The translations under genes were made by a program, and so were the position numbers. From Pegoplata infirma (Eukaryota > Arthropoda > Insecta > Diptera > Anthomyiidae), in contig OY992536.1 of the NCBI GenBank assembly GCA_963921195.1, positions 178,320,995 to 178,384,994 of the forward strand: a stretch of 64,000 nucleotides of DNA, given 5' to 3'. Of this stretch, positions 53,570-64,000 are shown one piece after another; position 1 is the first letter of the stretch; the number at the start of each line of letters is the position of its first letter. Below the pieces are notes generated by a model. It was not told the origin of the DNA and did not search any database. It saw nothing but the letters and a program-made list of their open reading frames with translations.

Positions 53570-55136
53570 TTTAAATTTGAAATATATATAAAAATGGATG
53601 TGTGTATGTATGTATGTATGTATGTATGTATGTATGTATGTATGTATGTATGTATGTATGTATGTATGTATGTATGTATGTATGTATGTATGTATGTATG
53701 TATGTATGTATGTATGTATGTATGTATGTATGTATGTATGTATGTATGTATGTATGTATGTATGTATGTATGTATGTATGTATGTATGTATGTATGTATG
53801 TATGTATGTATGTATGTATGTATGTATGTATGTATGTGTGTATGTATGTTCCGTATGGGCTCGAAAACGGCTGGACCGATCTTGATGAAATTTTCAGGGA
53901 ATATTCAGAATAGCCTGGGGAGTAACACTGTGCGGTCAGATTTGTGATTTTCTGTCGGTGGGCGGAGGGGCGTGGCAAAATCAAATTTTGACATTCCCCC
54001 ACTAATGACATCTATATATAAAGAAAACGGATTGACCGATTTTGGTGAAATTTAAACCAAAGATAGAACTAACCGAGTACTAACTATATTCCAAATTAGA
54101 GCGTGATCGAACAAATGGGCGTAAAATGCCATGCCTTTTTGTCCTTTGGTGGCGAGGGGTGGGCAAAACCAATTTTTTACATTGCACCACTAATGACAGC
54201 TATATATAAAAAACGGATGGACTGATTTTGATGAAATTTAAACCAACGATAGTACTAACCAAGTACTAACTATGCGCCCAATTAGAGCGTGATCGGACAA
54301 ATGAGCGTAAAATGCCATGCCCCTTTGTATTGAATTGAATGTCATTTCTGCATGCTCCGCAATAACGCGAAAACTGTTGATTCGATTTTAATCAAATTTT
54401 CAGCACTGATTGTGTTAACCGTAAAATGCCACGCTCTTTGTACTATACTGGACGTTGTCAGCCTGTATATCTGCCTGTTTTGAAATCACGCAAAAACGAA
54501 TAAGCCGAATCTGTCCCTACTGATAGAACTAACCGAGCGGGAACTGTTGGTCATATGTAGAGCGCGATTAGGCAAAAGGGTAAAAAATGTCACTCCCGTT
54601 TTTCATAAATAAAAAGTTATTTCCTCCTCTTTCGCAATCACACAAAAACTGATGTCAATGAAATTTGCAGCACAGATAGTACTAATCGAGGATGCAGCAT
54701 GGAACTTTAGACTATCACGATTCGATAAAAATGCGTAAAATGACACGCCCCTTTATACTATACTTACCGTTATGTCTGTCTGTTTTGATATCACGCAAAA
54801 ACCGCTGAACTGATTTTGTTGAGATTTCTCTATAGATTGTGCTAACCGAGGGTAGAACTAATCGAGGATGCAGCATGGAACTTTAGACTATCACGATTGG
54901 ATAAAAATGCGTTAAATGACACGCCTCTTTGTTCTATACTTACCGTTATGTCTGTCTGTTTTGAAATCACGCAAAAACCGCTGAACCGATTTTGCTGAGA
55001 TTTCTCTATAGATTGTTCTAACCGAGACTGGGCCCAGACCCGTGCTTTAATTTTGTCCGACACTATGTTTTAATTAAGATGCAATATAAAACGGTTTTTT
55101 TTATTAGGGCCAGCAACGCGGACCGGGTATAGCTAG
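53570..55136 (+). mobile_element. Helitron-like block: microsatellite plus tandem ACCGATTTT units
   Basis: It starts ATATATATAAAAATGGATGTG, continues with a (TATG)n run, then repeats units with AAACCGCTGAACCGATTTTG, GATGAAATTT and GTAAAATG(C/A)CA(T/C)GCC about every 150-190 bp. Two late units, from 54686 and 54864, are nearly identical. It ends GCGGACCGGGTATAGCTAG then T, a CTAG end as in many Helitrons. No Rep/helicase is present, and a 3' hairpin is not convincing, so the class is tentative. Confidence 0.5.
53602..53838. repeat. (TATG)n microsatellite
   Basis: About 59 uninterrupted TATG units, with one TGTG variant near the right edge. It produces open frames of Cys-Met-Tyr-Val on one strand and Tyr-Ile-His-Thr on the other in several phases; none is a gene. 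Confidence 0.97.
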
Positions 55137-55979
55137 TTTGAAATAAACTTCAAAAATTTTCATAAATTATTTTTCATTTAAAAAAAAAAAAATCAGTCGT
55201 ACGTGTTTATATATTACGGAGGACAAGTTTTTGAAAATTAAAAAAAAAACAACAAATTTTATAAAATGTAATTGATCGCGAATTCGTATTCAAGAGAGGC
55301 TTTTTCGCGTCAATGGAAAAAGAAACAAGTACAATAAAAAAATTTAACCATTGTAAAGATCAGTTCGGTGATAAATTCATGATTTATAAAATGCTGTTTG
55401 AGAATTTTTATGTTGCCCAGTTTACGTCAAGGTTAGAAGAAAAAAGATCAGTTTCATCATCTTGGAATTGTTAACGTAACCCATTTTTTATTAAGGATTT
55501 TATTTATTTCTTTTTAAAAATGTAAATAAATGTAGATTTTTATGTAAATGTGAATAAAAAATAAAATTGTTATTAAAATAAAAACATTGTACTGTTTTCT
55601 GCAAGCAATAGTGCAAAAAAAATTAAAGCATTACAAATAAAAAATATTTTTAAGGATTTTCTTAAAATTGCAGTATCATAAATAATATTACTAACAATAT
55701 CGCAAATGATATCACTAACAGTATTGCCAATGATATCATAATCGCCTGGAATAACGATACATTTTTAATACTAAACTGGACTAAGGCGACTTTACTATCG
55801 TCCTACCGATAGCGAAAACGGTATCACTTTTTCATTGGAAAACGATATCATAAGGAAAGGTACACTTTAGAACGAAAACACTATCGTTTTCGTATCACTT
55901 ATAATAATCACTTATGATAATGAATATCACCTAGGTGACATTGCTTCGATATCATAACGGTATCGTTTGGTTTATTGGG

Positions 55980-56400
55980 ATACCACAAGAAAACAAAAAG
56001 TCTATTTTAACAAAAGTTTTATTTTAAATTTCAAATTTTCAATACATTTTTTGAAAGTCGATTTTAAAAACAAGAACAATTTGTATGGAAATAAAATTAA
56101 AAGCTCATTTTAAATTTATTTTATTTTCTTGTGGTAAAGCTGTATGTTTTTTAAAAATTAAAATTTTGCAAAAAAAATTGCGATTTGGACCATTATTGAC
56201 GAAGCTATGAGTAAAGGAACATCCTACCAATTTTTAAAAATTCGATATCTTTTGAACGGGTCATCAAAAAAATCTGAAAATTTACCACGAAGGAGTTTTC
56301 GAAGGGTACTAAAAACTGTCAACAAATTGGGAATATCTAAAAAAAAAAATTATTCAAAGTGTCCGATTTGACATGGAATTCCCCATATGTATTCATAGAG
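55980..56400. other. No recognisable feature
   Basis: AT-rich DNA without frame or repeat. Confidence 0.45.
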
Positions 56401-56401
56401 A

Positions 56402-57055
56402 GCATATATGTTCACACATTTTTCAAATGTGATCACTAGGGATGAGATTTTCATGCACAAAAAAATCGAAAATATGCGCTTAAAATATGCGCTTAGCAAT
56501 TCAAAATATGCACTTAAAACCCTAAAAATATACACTAAAAAATAAAATTTGTGCTAAAAAAACTTGTTTTCATGCGAAAATCTTCTAAATAAGTAAAAAA
56601 ACGCCAGGTTTGAACAGTAACATTTTAAACTCTTACATTTTTTATAAATTAAAACAATCAATAAAATTATAAAAATGTATTTTTCTTATTTTCAAAATAA
56701 TTTTTTCAAATTTTAAACAGTTTCTGAAACGTACAAAGTTCAATTTGTGTTTTTGCTAATTTATGCCAATATATGCAAAAATATGCACTTAAAACTTGGA
56801 GATATGCTCAAAATATGCATTAAAACCCAAAATATGCAAAAATATACATTTTAACCAAAATATGCAAAAATATACATTTTAACCAAAATATGCAAAAATA
56901 TGCAACAACAAATCGATGCCATTTTTACGCATATTTGTTGATTCGGAAAGATAATTGTTCGATATCGTTTTTAGACTATCGACAAAAAACATGCAATTGC
57001 ATGGAAATCACATCCCTAATGGTCACATATGAAAAATGTATGTGCATATATGAAA
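56402..57055. repeat. Palindrome split by a hAT element
   Basis: GCATATATGTTCACACATTT (56402) and AAATGTATGTGCATATATG (57035-57053) pair, as do TTTTTCAAATGTGATC and GGTCACATATGAAAAA directly beside the insertion. The hAT element at 56437-57018 sits at or near the centre of symmetry. Confidence 0.65.
56437..57018. mobile_element. hAT element, AAAATATGCA word, near-perfect TSD
   Basis: TAGGGATGAGATTTTCATGC and the complement of the right end TAGGGATGTGATTTCCATGC are the TIRs. The duplication is GTGATCAC / ATGGTCAC (6 of 8). AAAATATGC(A/G) words crowd both flanks of the interior, about 56466-56520 and 56770-56905. Non-coding. Confidence 0.85.
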
Positions 57056-57069
57056 ATTTTTTACCGGGC

Positions 57070-57308
57070 TTACAACTTTTTTGGAGCAATAAAAATTACA
57101 AGGAATTGTCGTGAATTTACTAAATTTTTTTTTTGTAAAAAAACCTTGGAAATTTGTAAAATTCCAAAAACATTGTAAAATTACAAAAAAAAAATGAAAA
57201 TTTTAATATAAAATTTTTAGTTATAAAACAAGGAAAACTGTTAAATATTGGTAAAATGGGAATACGAGACTTTGTCTAGTAATTTGACAAGGTTTCTTTT
57301 TTTGTGTG
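57070..57308. mobile_element. TTTTACAAG element copy E3, right part
   Basis: CAAGGAATTGTCGTGAATTT, AAACAAGGAAAACTGTTAAA, GGTAAAATGGGAATACGAGA and the terminus TTTTTTTGTGTG + TA match E2. It lacks the 29410-29985 hairpin and therefore shows its empty site. Confidence 0.65.
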
Positions 57309-57309
57309 T

Positions 57310-58267
57310 AATATCAAAGTTAACACCTTGTGAGATAAAATTTAATTAAAGAAAAATAACTAGCCCATTGTAAATTGCAACACGCACACATATGCAAATG
57401 CCAACAAACAATGAAATACACTTGCAATATACAGTGGAACTTAATTATAAATTACTCAAAGGACCTAAAAGTATTATATGGTAAACTATATCCTTTTCTA
57501 CAATGAAAACAAATAAAACTCTCAATATTGTGCGTTTATAAAAGAAAATTGACTATATCCGTTGTTCATTACAACATATATCCACTGTCGTTAACACGTA
57601 CATGTAATGGTACGTATAAATGCAACTAACTTGTGTTAACTTTTATGGTTACAAAAAAAAAATAGAAATTCTAAAAATATTGTTCAAAAAACTAATTTCA
57701 CACTAGAAATTTATCAAAGTCAATTCGATTTGTAACGCTCAGTTATGTGAGTACGTACGTATGAACGTACGTACGTTTACGTACAATATGACTACAAACG
57801 ATTACGATACGAATTGGATGTGTCTGTTGCATATTACATGATGTGTGGTGGCGTGTTTCAACAAAATGTGGTATAAATCTAACTGGTAGGAATAGATTTT
57901 TTTTTTTTTTTATAAATTCTATTATATTTTCCATAGAAAATACACTATTGTATATTGTGTCAGATTTACATTCAACAAAAAAAAAACACAAGAGGAGGAA
58001 AAAAATATATAGAGTGTGTGTTTTTTTGTAAATACAATACACGTACAAATCAACATTTATAAATTTATGTATTTGTCAAAGGGTGTAGGAAGGAAAACCC
58101 TGCCTGCTTGCAACTACAATTGTTGTATGTTATTTTTCTTTGAACAAAAATATTACTTTTGAAATAACAAAAGAGAGAATTTTGTTAAATGCTACAAACA
58201 CTTTAACCTTTAAATGTTGAGGTTATACTTATGCCCCTGACAAAGAGTAAAATTTATTTTGTTGTAA
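57310..58267. other. No recognisable mobile element
   Basis: AT-rich DNA with a GTACGTACG run near 57749-57775 and a poly-T near 57897. Frames here are low-complexity. Nothing recognisable as a gene. Confidence 0.45.
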
Positions 58268-58510
58268 CTAGGTTAGGTTAGGTTGTAAGTAACTGCTGAC
58301 GCTTTATGTCAGCACACATAGACTGTGAGATCCGTTGTGACACTACGGGATGCTAATGGGGTTCCTTTACTAGTCCCTGGCGTTAAAACAATGTGCGCTT
58401 CTTATAAAACTACTAAAAAATTTAATTGTGACATTCCACAAATCAGAAAGATCGTGCAGGTCCCTAGATCCCCGTTAAGCATGTCTAAGACCATGATAAC
58501 AAAAAACCTT
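58268..58510 (-). pseudogene. R1-like LINE fragment E, 3' tail
   Basis: GTTAGGTTAGGTTGTAAGT, GACGCTTTATGTCAGCACAC and GATCCGTTGTGACACTACGG are the complement of the family's 3' tail. GATCGTGCAGGTCCCTAGAT corresponds to the GSRELHDL part of the coding end. The fragment is truncated soon after. Confidence 0.75.
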
Positions 58511-59184
58511 CGCCGCCGATTGCAATTTCTAAAAACCACAAATTAAAATTTGGATATGTTTATAAAACAAGAAATAAATAACAGTTTTGTTTTCAACATT
58601 AGAAATATGGGCGGATGAATATCTGACAAAAAATCTCAGAGAAAACTTTATCGCGATCGGCGCTAAACCTTTTTTATCAGTCGCGAAAAAAAGAACACAC
58701 ATTTCCCTTTTGATATTTGCTAAAAAAAATGCAAATGCTTATACCCCTAGTGGACATGTTTTTATACCCTACACCACTCTGTGCACGGAAAATAATATAT
58801 AATTATAATTTAATACAAATGTAACTTTTTTTTTATTTTTTTTTATTCTCTTGGTGTTTTGAATTCTCATTTAGTTTATAGTTTTTTGTATATGTATAAG
58901 AAAGTTTGAAATCATCTTTATAAAATTTTCATTTGTCTTTAAGACATATGTAAGTATATTTGGAAAAGTTTGAAGAAGCAATTTTTTTTCAAAAAAAAAT
59001 CGAAATTTTTTAAACTTGTTACAAAAATAAACTGATACATTTTAAGTAAAGTTTTACTTAACACAATTAAAAAATTACTTAAAAATATTGAAAAATTTTA
59101 GGTAAAGTTTTAATTGTGTGAATTAATAATTTACTCAAATTTTTATCGTTTTCTAGTGCAAAATTGAGTAATTTTTTACTCAAT
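58511..59184. other. AT-rich spacer with a TATACCC head scrap
   Basis: TATACCCTACACCACTCTGTG near 58766, truncated after about 25 bp, is the family head. The rest shows only AT-rich DNA. Confidence 0.45.
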
Positions 59185-59186
59185 AG

Positions 59187-59420
59187 TACAGTCGAACTCG
59201 GTTATAACGAACTCGGTTATAACGAATTCTCGGTTATAACGAACTAATTCTTAAGTCCCGACGTTTTGGCAACAATTTTCACACAAAATACTTCTTTTAT
59301 AACGAACTCGGTTATAACGAATCCTCGGTTAAAACGAACTACTTATTATGGACCCACGAACACAATTTCATGTATATTTACCTTTTTATAACAAACTCCC
59401 ATAAATATTTTGAAATTTGC
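59187..59420. mobile_element. pogo/Tigger-like end with TCGGTTATAACGAA repeats
   Basis: TA + CAGTCGAACTCGGTTATAAC resembles pogo/Tigger-type termini. TCGGTTATAACGAA recurs five times within 170 bp (about 59198-59340), one as TCGGTTAAAACGAA. The opposite terminus was not found, so the copy is truncated or its right end is too decayed. Confidence 0.6.
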
Positions 59421-59689
59421 GGCAATTATATTTACCAAACTCACAAATGGTTAGAGGTTTTTGGTTAATATTAAAATTTTGATAAAATTTATTTATATTT
59501 TTAATGTTTTCTTCTTAATAAGTAGTTTACTTTCAAAAAAACGTCAAATAAAACAAAATTGGAACTTTTTTTTTGGAAATAAAACTAGGTTGATATAAAA
59601 AATACCACGCTAATAGCGAACTTCCACCCTTGTGGGTAATATGTTATACATTGTCATTTTTATGATGATGTATGATATATTATTTGCTT
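59421..59689. other. No recognisable feature
   Basis: AT-rich; nothing recognisable. Confidence 0.4.
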
Positions 59690-60050
59690 ACGGGAAGCAC
59701 AGCTGAGTGCTACCGGACGCGTCACAGGTTGCGGATAGTGGTACGTTCCGCAGATATGTTTAGTAGCTGCCATTGGCAGTCGCGGACAGTCAGCGGTTAC
59801 AAGGGGAGAGTCTCGGCGGGTCTTTCGAGCTCCCACTAAATCCCGAGTTTGCCTGTGATCCTTGTAACGTCGTGGCGAGCAATTGGCGCCAATCAACAAA
59901 TCCAATATTACAACCGACCGTGGGCGGTATAACCCTAGTAGCCGCATGGACTAAATCCCTGCCACGCACGCCTGGAGGCGATGTTGGCAGCCCCAACACC
60001 AGGATCGGATGCTTTGGCCCAATCAGCCATTCATCTTAAACAAAATCTGA
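59690..60050. other. GC-rich block, possible LINE leader
   Basis: This is the most GC-rich stretch in the window. GTGGGCGGTATAACCCTAGT then AGCCGCATGG repeats the phrase at 8.73 kb. Overlapping frames on both strands (up to 95 codons) reflect base composition. It may be the 5' region of the R1-like LINE or of another retroelement. Confidence 0.4.
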
Positions 60051-60060
60051 TTACAGAAAC

Positions 60061-60716
60061 CGTATTGGTCCTAGACTTACCTTCAAGTATACCGATCGAC
60101 TCAGAATTACTTTTTGAGTCGAGTCAGCGATGTCCGTCCGTCCGTCTGTCCATCTATTGGTTTAAGCACAGGTCGCAATTTTCAAGCAAGCCTATTGAAA
60201 TTTGGGAAAATCGGTCCATGTTAAGACCTAGCCCCCATACAAACTCCCCTTTGGATTCGGCTTAAATGACTCTAATAACCGTATTAAATTAGATATCGGT
60301 TTGAAATTTAGCAGGTTATCAAATTTTGTATTGACAAATAATTCGAAATTTCAAAGGAATCAGGTCAGTCCTTCTAGTAGTCCCCTTACAAACCACCCTC
60401 CGATATTCACATAATTACCTCAAAATTCATAACAATGGAAATATTTGATAAACATTTTATTTTTAGGTGTTTAATTTTTGGACTTAGTCCCCCATATAAA
60501 AACTTCGACCGATATTCAGTTAAATCGGTCTGTTGACAAAAAACAAACCAATTCCACTTGAATTTGATCTGTGTGTGTTTTCTACACTAAATAAAGATCT
60601 AACCAAAGACAGATCCAATCGGTCCATGTTTGGACTTGGGAACCATTTTCCGAAAAACAATGGTGCAGAGTGTCATATGGTCGGTCTTGACCGACTATAA
60701 CTTTCTTACTTGTTTT
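60061..60716 (+). mobile_element. TATACCC-family repeat lacking its hairpin head
   Basis: TATTGGTCCTAGACTTACC, GTATACCGATCGACTCAGAA, GTCCGTCCGTCTGTCC, CCCCCATACAAACTCCCC and the tail GGTCGGTCTTGACCGACTAT then CTTTCTTACTTGTTTT closely match the copy at 21708-22538. The 5' side is cut next to the GC-rich block. Confidence 0.76.
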
Positions 60717-60911
60717 AATTCAACTCCGTGCTACTAAGTAAATAATTTTGGGTTTTTAAATTTTTCAAAAACTGGGCTCAGAAGGCGTGGAAAAATGGTC
60801 AAATTCGTGTCGAGATTATTTATAAAATTAAAACGGAATGCACCACAATCTGAAAAAAGGACATTCTTGTATAGTTTTGTATGTGCTATCGATTAAAAAT
60901 TTTTTTTTTTT

Positions 60912-61422
60912 GAAAATTTTCAGAACCCGTCCTGAAATTTTCCATTTTTTTAAAATTCAATTGATCAAAAATCCGGCCACTTTTTTTTAATTTTTTTTTA
61001 AATCTTTTTTTTTCAAAGTTTAGATGTTTGTCTATCAACACAAAAAATTCAGACATATGTTTTTCGTTTTTTTTTCGAGAAAATCTTATTTGAATTTTAA
61101 ATTTCATAACAATTTTGTAATTTGCTTGTATTTTCATGTTTCAACATTGCGGATGAGTATTAAATATTTGCATAAATGTGATTCATACGCTATGTTGAAA
61201 CAAGAAAATTCAAGCAAATTACTAAATTTTTATGAAATTCAAAATTCAAATGCGATTTTCTCGAAAAAAAAAAAACGAAAAACTCATGTCTGCATTTTTT
61301 TGTGTGGAAAGGATAGACAAACATCTAAACATTTAATAAAAAATTAAAAAAAAAGTGGTCGGATTTTTGATAAATTGACTTAATAAAAAAAATGGAAAAT
61401 TTCAGAACGAGTTCTGAAAATT
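60912..61422. repeat. Large inverted repeat, arms about 235 bp
   Basis: GGAAAATTTCAGAACGAGTT on the right pairs with CCGTCCTGAAATTTTCC on the left. TTTAGATGTTTGTCTATC and GATAGACAAACATCTAAA pair further in, as do GAAAATCTTATTTGAATTTT and AAATTCAAATGCGATTTTC. Centre about 61170. Frames on both strands are mirror images. Confidence 0.8.
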
Positions 61423-62068
61423 ATATGGTCGTTTGTACCACCGAGAGATCGATTTTGGTAAAGGAATACATTATGGTGGTCTTTCTGATACAGAGGGGAC
61501 TTTTAATAATATCATCCTAGTAGAGTATTCAAAACCGAAACCGAAAACCGGTTAACCGGTTTTTTAATTTTTAGAAACTCGACCGGTTTCGAATAGTTTT
61601 GAATTTCGAATATTCAAGCAACCGTTTTTTTTTTGTGTCGGTTTAACCGGTTTTTAGAAAAAGTTATTATATAATGAGCTAAAATAATATGACATTGCAT
61701 TGCATTTTTTAGAAACACTAACATAACTTAGCGGTACTACCAAAATCAGTTTGTGTATATGTTGGTGTGTCAATATCGATATATGTATAAACGAGTTCCG
61801 GATGTCCGTCTCTTCCTTTAATATTGAAATCAATATAAATTTTTTTAAATTTGGCATCTTGGAGTTCTATGGCAAACCATTTTTTTGAAGTAACCTTTTG
61901 AAATTGTTAAAATCAGAATACGCTAAATCGGCCCAAATAAATATGTTAGGCCAGATGTCTGAATTTATTAGTAATTGCGCTTTTTAAACAGTTCAAAAAA
62001 ACAATTTTTTAATAAATCTCTACGGATTTCATCTCTCAATTGCAAAGAATTCAAATTAAGTTGTTTCT

Positions 62069-62310
62069 TTCAATAAACCAAATATTACCGTTGAAATATC
62101 GAAGCAATATTACCTGATACAAAAATATATTATACAAAAACGATAGTTTTTCATTATAAATATACCATGAAAATATAATATCGTTTTCGCTATTGAAAAC
62201 CCTGTCATAACGATAATATACCCGTCTTATTTTAGATTTTATGGAAAACTATTGTTATTTCTGGAAATCATTTTCGATATCGAAGTTTCTAGCGAAATTA
62301 GGCGACAGTA
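62069..62310. mobile_element. Relative of the CCCAATAAAC element
   Basis: CAATAAACCAAATATTACCG then ATATCGAAGCAATATTACCT parallels the complement of the right end at 55.9 kb. CGATA/TATCG words recur. The second terminus is not clear. Confidence 0.5.
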
Positions 62311-62331
62311 AAATCACCAAAACTTTGAAAT

Positions 62332-62818
62332 CCCAGCAAAAATTGGCATTACTAGTAATGGGTTTTGTAATCCGAAACAGATTTTAATAAGTAGTTACTT
62401 ATTGAATGAAACACTAATTATTTTAACAAGGGCGTGAGACAAAAATAAGTAGTGAAGAGTATGGAGATAAATAAGTAGTCACTGACTCGGATTACTAATA
62501 AGGAGTAAAAACCCATTACCAATAATAAGTAAAATAATTAGTTAATTGAAACATTTAAAATTTAATTTGTTTTTACTAAAACTTGAAAATTTCATAATTT
62601 TTATTAAGTTTTTAAGTACTTTTTAAGGTAATTAAACTGAAAAGGTTAAAAACTGCAAGTGCAAGGAGATATTATTACTTAGAAATACTTTTATAATATA
62701 TTACTGAAAAGTAGTTACTTTTGGGCTTAAAATAATGTTAATGGTAGTGGGTACTCATTATAAATAATGTACTTGGTAATGATTACTTTTCACAATTCAT
62801 TACCATGGTTTTGCTGGG
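62332..62818. mobile_element. TIR element, CCCAGCAAAA ends, TAATGGG/TTACTTATT words
   Basis: CCCAGCAAAAATTGGCATTA on the left and TTACCATGGTTTTGCTGGG on the right define inverted ends. AGTAATGGGTTTT, AAGTAGTTACTTATT and related words repeat inside. AT stands on both sides as a possible two-base duplication. Superfamily unknown. Confidence 0.62.
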
Positions 62819-62991
62819 ATGGTACCAAAATGTTATTAAATTTATTTTTAACCTGAAGAATTAAAACCGAAAAAACGGTTCAACCAGTTTTTTTTCTAAA
62901 CCCGAAACCGAAACCCGGTTTTTCAAAAATAAGCTTTTTCGAATAAACCGAAAACAGGTTGTTGAAAATGGCCAGTTTTTTGAATACACTA

Positions 62992-64000
62992 CATCCCGGA
63001 CTCGATAATTTTGACATCTAGGAGTGAAGCATCCTAACATTTTGTTATACCCTAGTATTTACCTTAATTTTTTCCCCCTAAGAATCGAAATATCGAAAAG
63101 AGTACTTTTTTATAATGTTTTTTTCCACCTTAGGTTTCTACATTCCAAAAAGTAATAAAAGAATCGCAAATAAATCACCGTTTACATACTGCTGACGGAA
63201 TAAAATTTCTGACTTCTCTATAAATTTTTTCCAAAAATCTACACAATTACAAGTCAGCAGTTGTTCACCTGCATCGGTGACTACCAACAATCGCTAACTT
63301 ACCTGCTGACTTGCCCTTGGGGACATTTGAAAAGAAAAAATGTATATAGATGTCAGCAATTTTATAAAGGGAGTGTCAGCATTATATCAGGGCTGAGTTT
63401 TTTGACGACAGGGATTGACGACAGGGATTACACCCTTAGAATTGGAATTTAACCAGATAATGTACCATTTAGTTAAGTGCGTATGACACTTCATCTTTTC
63501 AAGCAACTAGTTGACAATTTCGATAAATTCAAAATTTTTGGTTGAAGTTATCGAAATTTTTAAAGAAAAACCCTAGTACAGATGCTTAAAACAGCAAGTA
63601 TCATACGTACTTAACTCAACTCTTTTATATATCTTCAGATTTGTTTTTTTTATTATGAATACTGATGCTCTATGGAGCCATTTAGACATTCTTTTTCAAT
63701 TTTTTGTGATTTTTAAAAAATGAAAATCGCGAATAAAATCGCGAGTTTTTGGAATTTAATTAAGCTGTAAATAGAAATGTCTAAATGGGTCCATAATATA
63801 TCTTTATACACAATATGAAAAAAGTTTGAAGACACCAGGGCAAAACATACCCTGTTTCTCGTGCTGTTTGATGGAAAAGGTGATATAATTTTTTTTTTTG
63901 TGATTTTCCAAATATTTTCCAGTTTTTTTTGCCAATCGAAACACGCTTTCTGGTTAATTATAAAATTTTTTTGGTTAGATATCGAATTTACAAAAATTTG
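62992..64000. other. Mostly unclassified, with a relic 146-bp-type unit
   Basis: Near 63060-63150 the minus strand carries TTTTTGGAATGTAGAAACCT, AAGAGTACTCTTTT-like and CTTAGGGGGAAAA phrases that echo the 16.1-kb array unit. A 63-codon frame at 63261-63452 lacks recognisable motifs. The last 500 bases are AT-rich with no feature. Confidence 0.4.

Larger units (their letters stand above)
53488..55979. mobile_element. TIR element with CCCAATAAAC ends and AACGATATC words
   Basis: CCCAATAAACACAAGAACGA at the left and the complement of the right end CCCAATAAACCAAACGAT share ends. GATATC and AACGATA words are dense between 55660 and 55980. The Helitron-like block at 53570-55136 sits inside. A relative is seen at 62069-62310 (CAATAAACCAAATATTACCG). 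The target duplication is unclear. Confidence 0.58.
61521..62991. mobile_element. hAT element, AACCGGTTT word, imperfect TSD
   Basis: TAGAGTATTCAAAACCG and the complement of the right end TAGTGTATTCAAAAAACTGG are the ends. The duplication is CATCCTAG / CATCCCGG (6 of 8; 61513-61520, 62992-62999). The first 140 and last 130 bases are dense in AACCGGTT/ACCGAAACC words. Two other TIR-type repeats lie inside. No transposase. Confidence 0.82.

Noticed and set aside
53555..54011. Open frames of up to 146 codons on both strands
   Set aside because: They are translations of the (TATG)n microsatellite in every phase, giving Cys-Met-Tyr-Val or Tyr-Ile-His-Thr repeats. Not genes.
57432..57592. CAGTGGA inverted ends that look like a small transposon
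   Set aside because: Only about 7 bp match and no target duplication is visible; chance is likely in AT-rich DNA.
59660..60265. Four overlapping frames of 69-95 codons
   Set aside because: The GC-rich composition lowers stop frequency; no frame has a recognisable domain, and one extends into a TATACCC repeat.
60886..61347. Overlapping frames on both strands
   Set aside because: Mirror translations of an inverted repeat; lysine-rich low-complexity text.

Overview
The window looks like intergenic or large-intron DNA from an insect, most likely a higher fly. It is strongly AT-rich and has no open reading frame that reads as a host gene. It holds R1/LOA-like and CR1/Jockey-like LINE relics, many hAT and TA-target non-autonomous transposons, and a hairpin-ended TATACCC repeat family that I associate with brachyceran flies. 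The species cannot be named from this sequence. No rRNA, true tRNA gene, CRISPR array or complete protein-coding gene was found. Nearly every interpretable base belongs to a mobile element, a nested element or a tandem repeat.

Layout. 0-8.5 kb: two abutting terminal-inverted-repeat (TIR) elements, a TATACCC element, and a decayed LINE with endonuclease and reverse-transcriptase motifs (4.8-6.9 kb). 8.5-12 kb: an R1-like LINE with a 943-bp TIR element next to it. 13.5-21 kb: more TIR elements, a 146-bp tandem array and a 16-bp palindromic minisatellite. 21-29 kb: a TATACCC element, a decayed field of GTCTCAGAATCTGAGAC words, then a homogeneous 35-bp satellite. 29-37 kb: a dense nest of hAT and TA-target elements, many with exact target-site duplications. 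38-50 kb: R1-like LINE fragments cut by hAT elements, tRNA-like modules and large hairpins. 50-64 kb: a Helitron-like block with a (TATG)n microsatellite inside another TIR element, two more hAT elements, a pogo/Tigger-like end and two further TATACCC pieces.

Most notable observation. Three related TIR elements (8991-9933, 15243-16114, 43250-44184) share backbone and termini. Each carries its own private 12-14 bp word at both ends and at corresponding internal positions: GATAGAGGGTTTTG, GCAGATAGCTCAA and GAGTTGGCATATTT. The word has been replaced as a set in each lineage while the backbone stayed recognisable. A similar design (constant end type, element-specific subterminal word) recurs in several hAT elements and in the TA-flanked CAC(A/T)...GTG elements. 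I infer, without proof, that the words are transposase-binding sites that change together.

Several insertions can be ordered. An R1-like LINE was split by a TA-target element, which then received a hAT element and a palindromic MITE. Uninterrupted relatives of two insertion sites are present in the window, so those boundaries are supported by sequence. All functional statements are inferences from terminal sequence, target-site duplications and recognisable LINE motifs; no database search was run.
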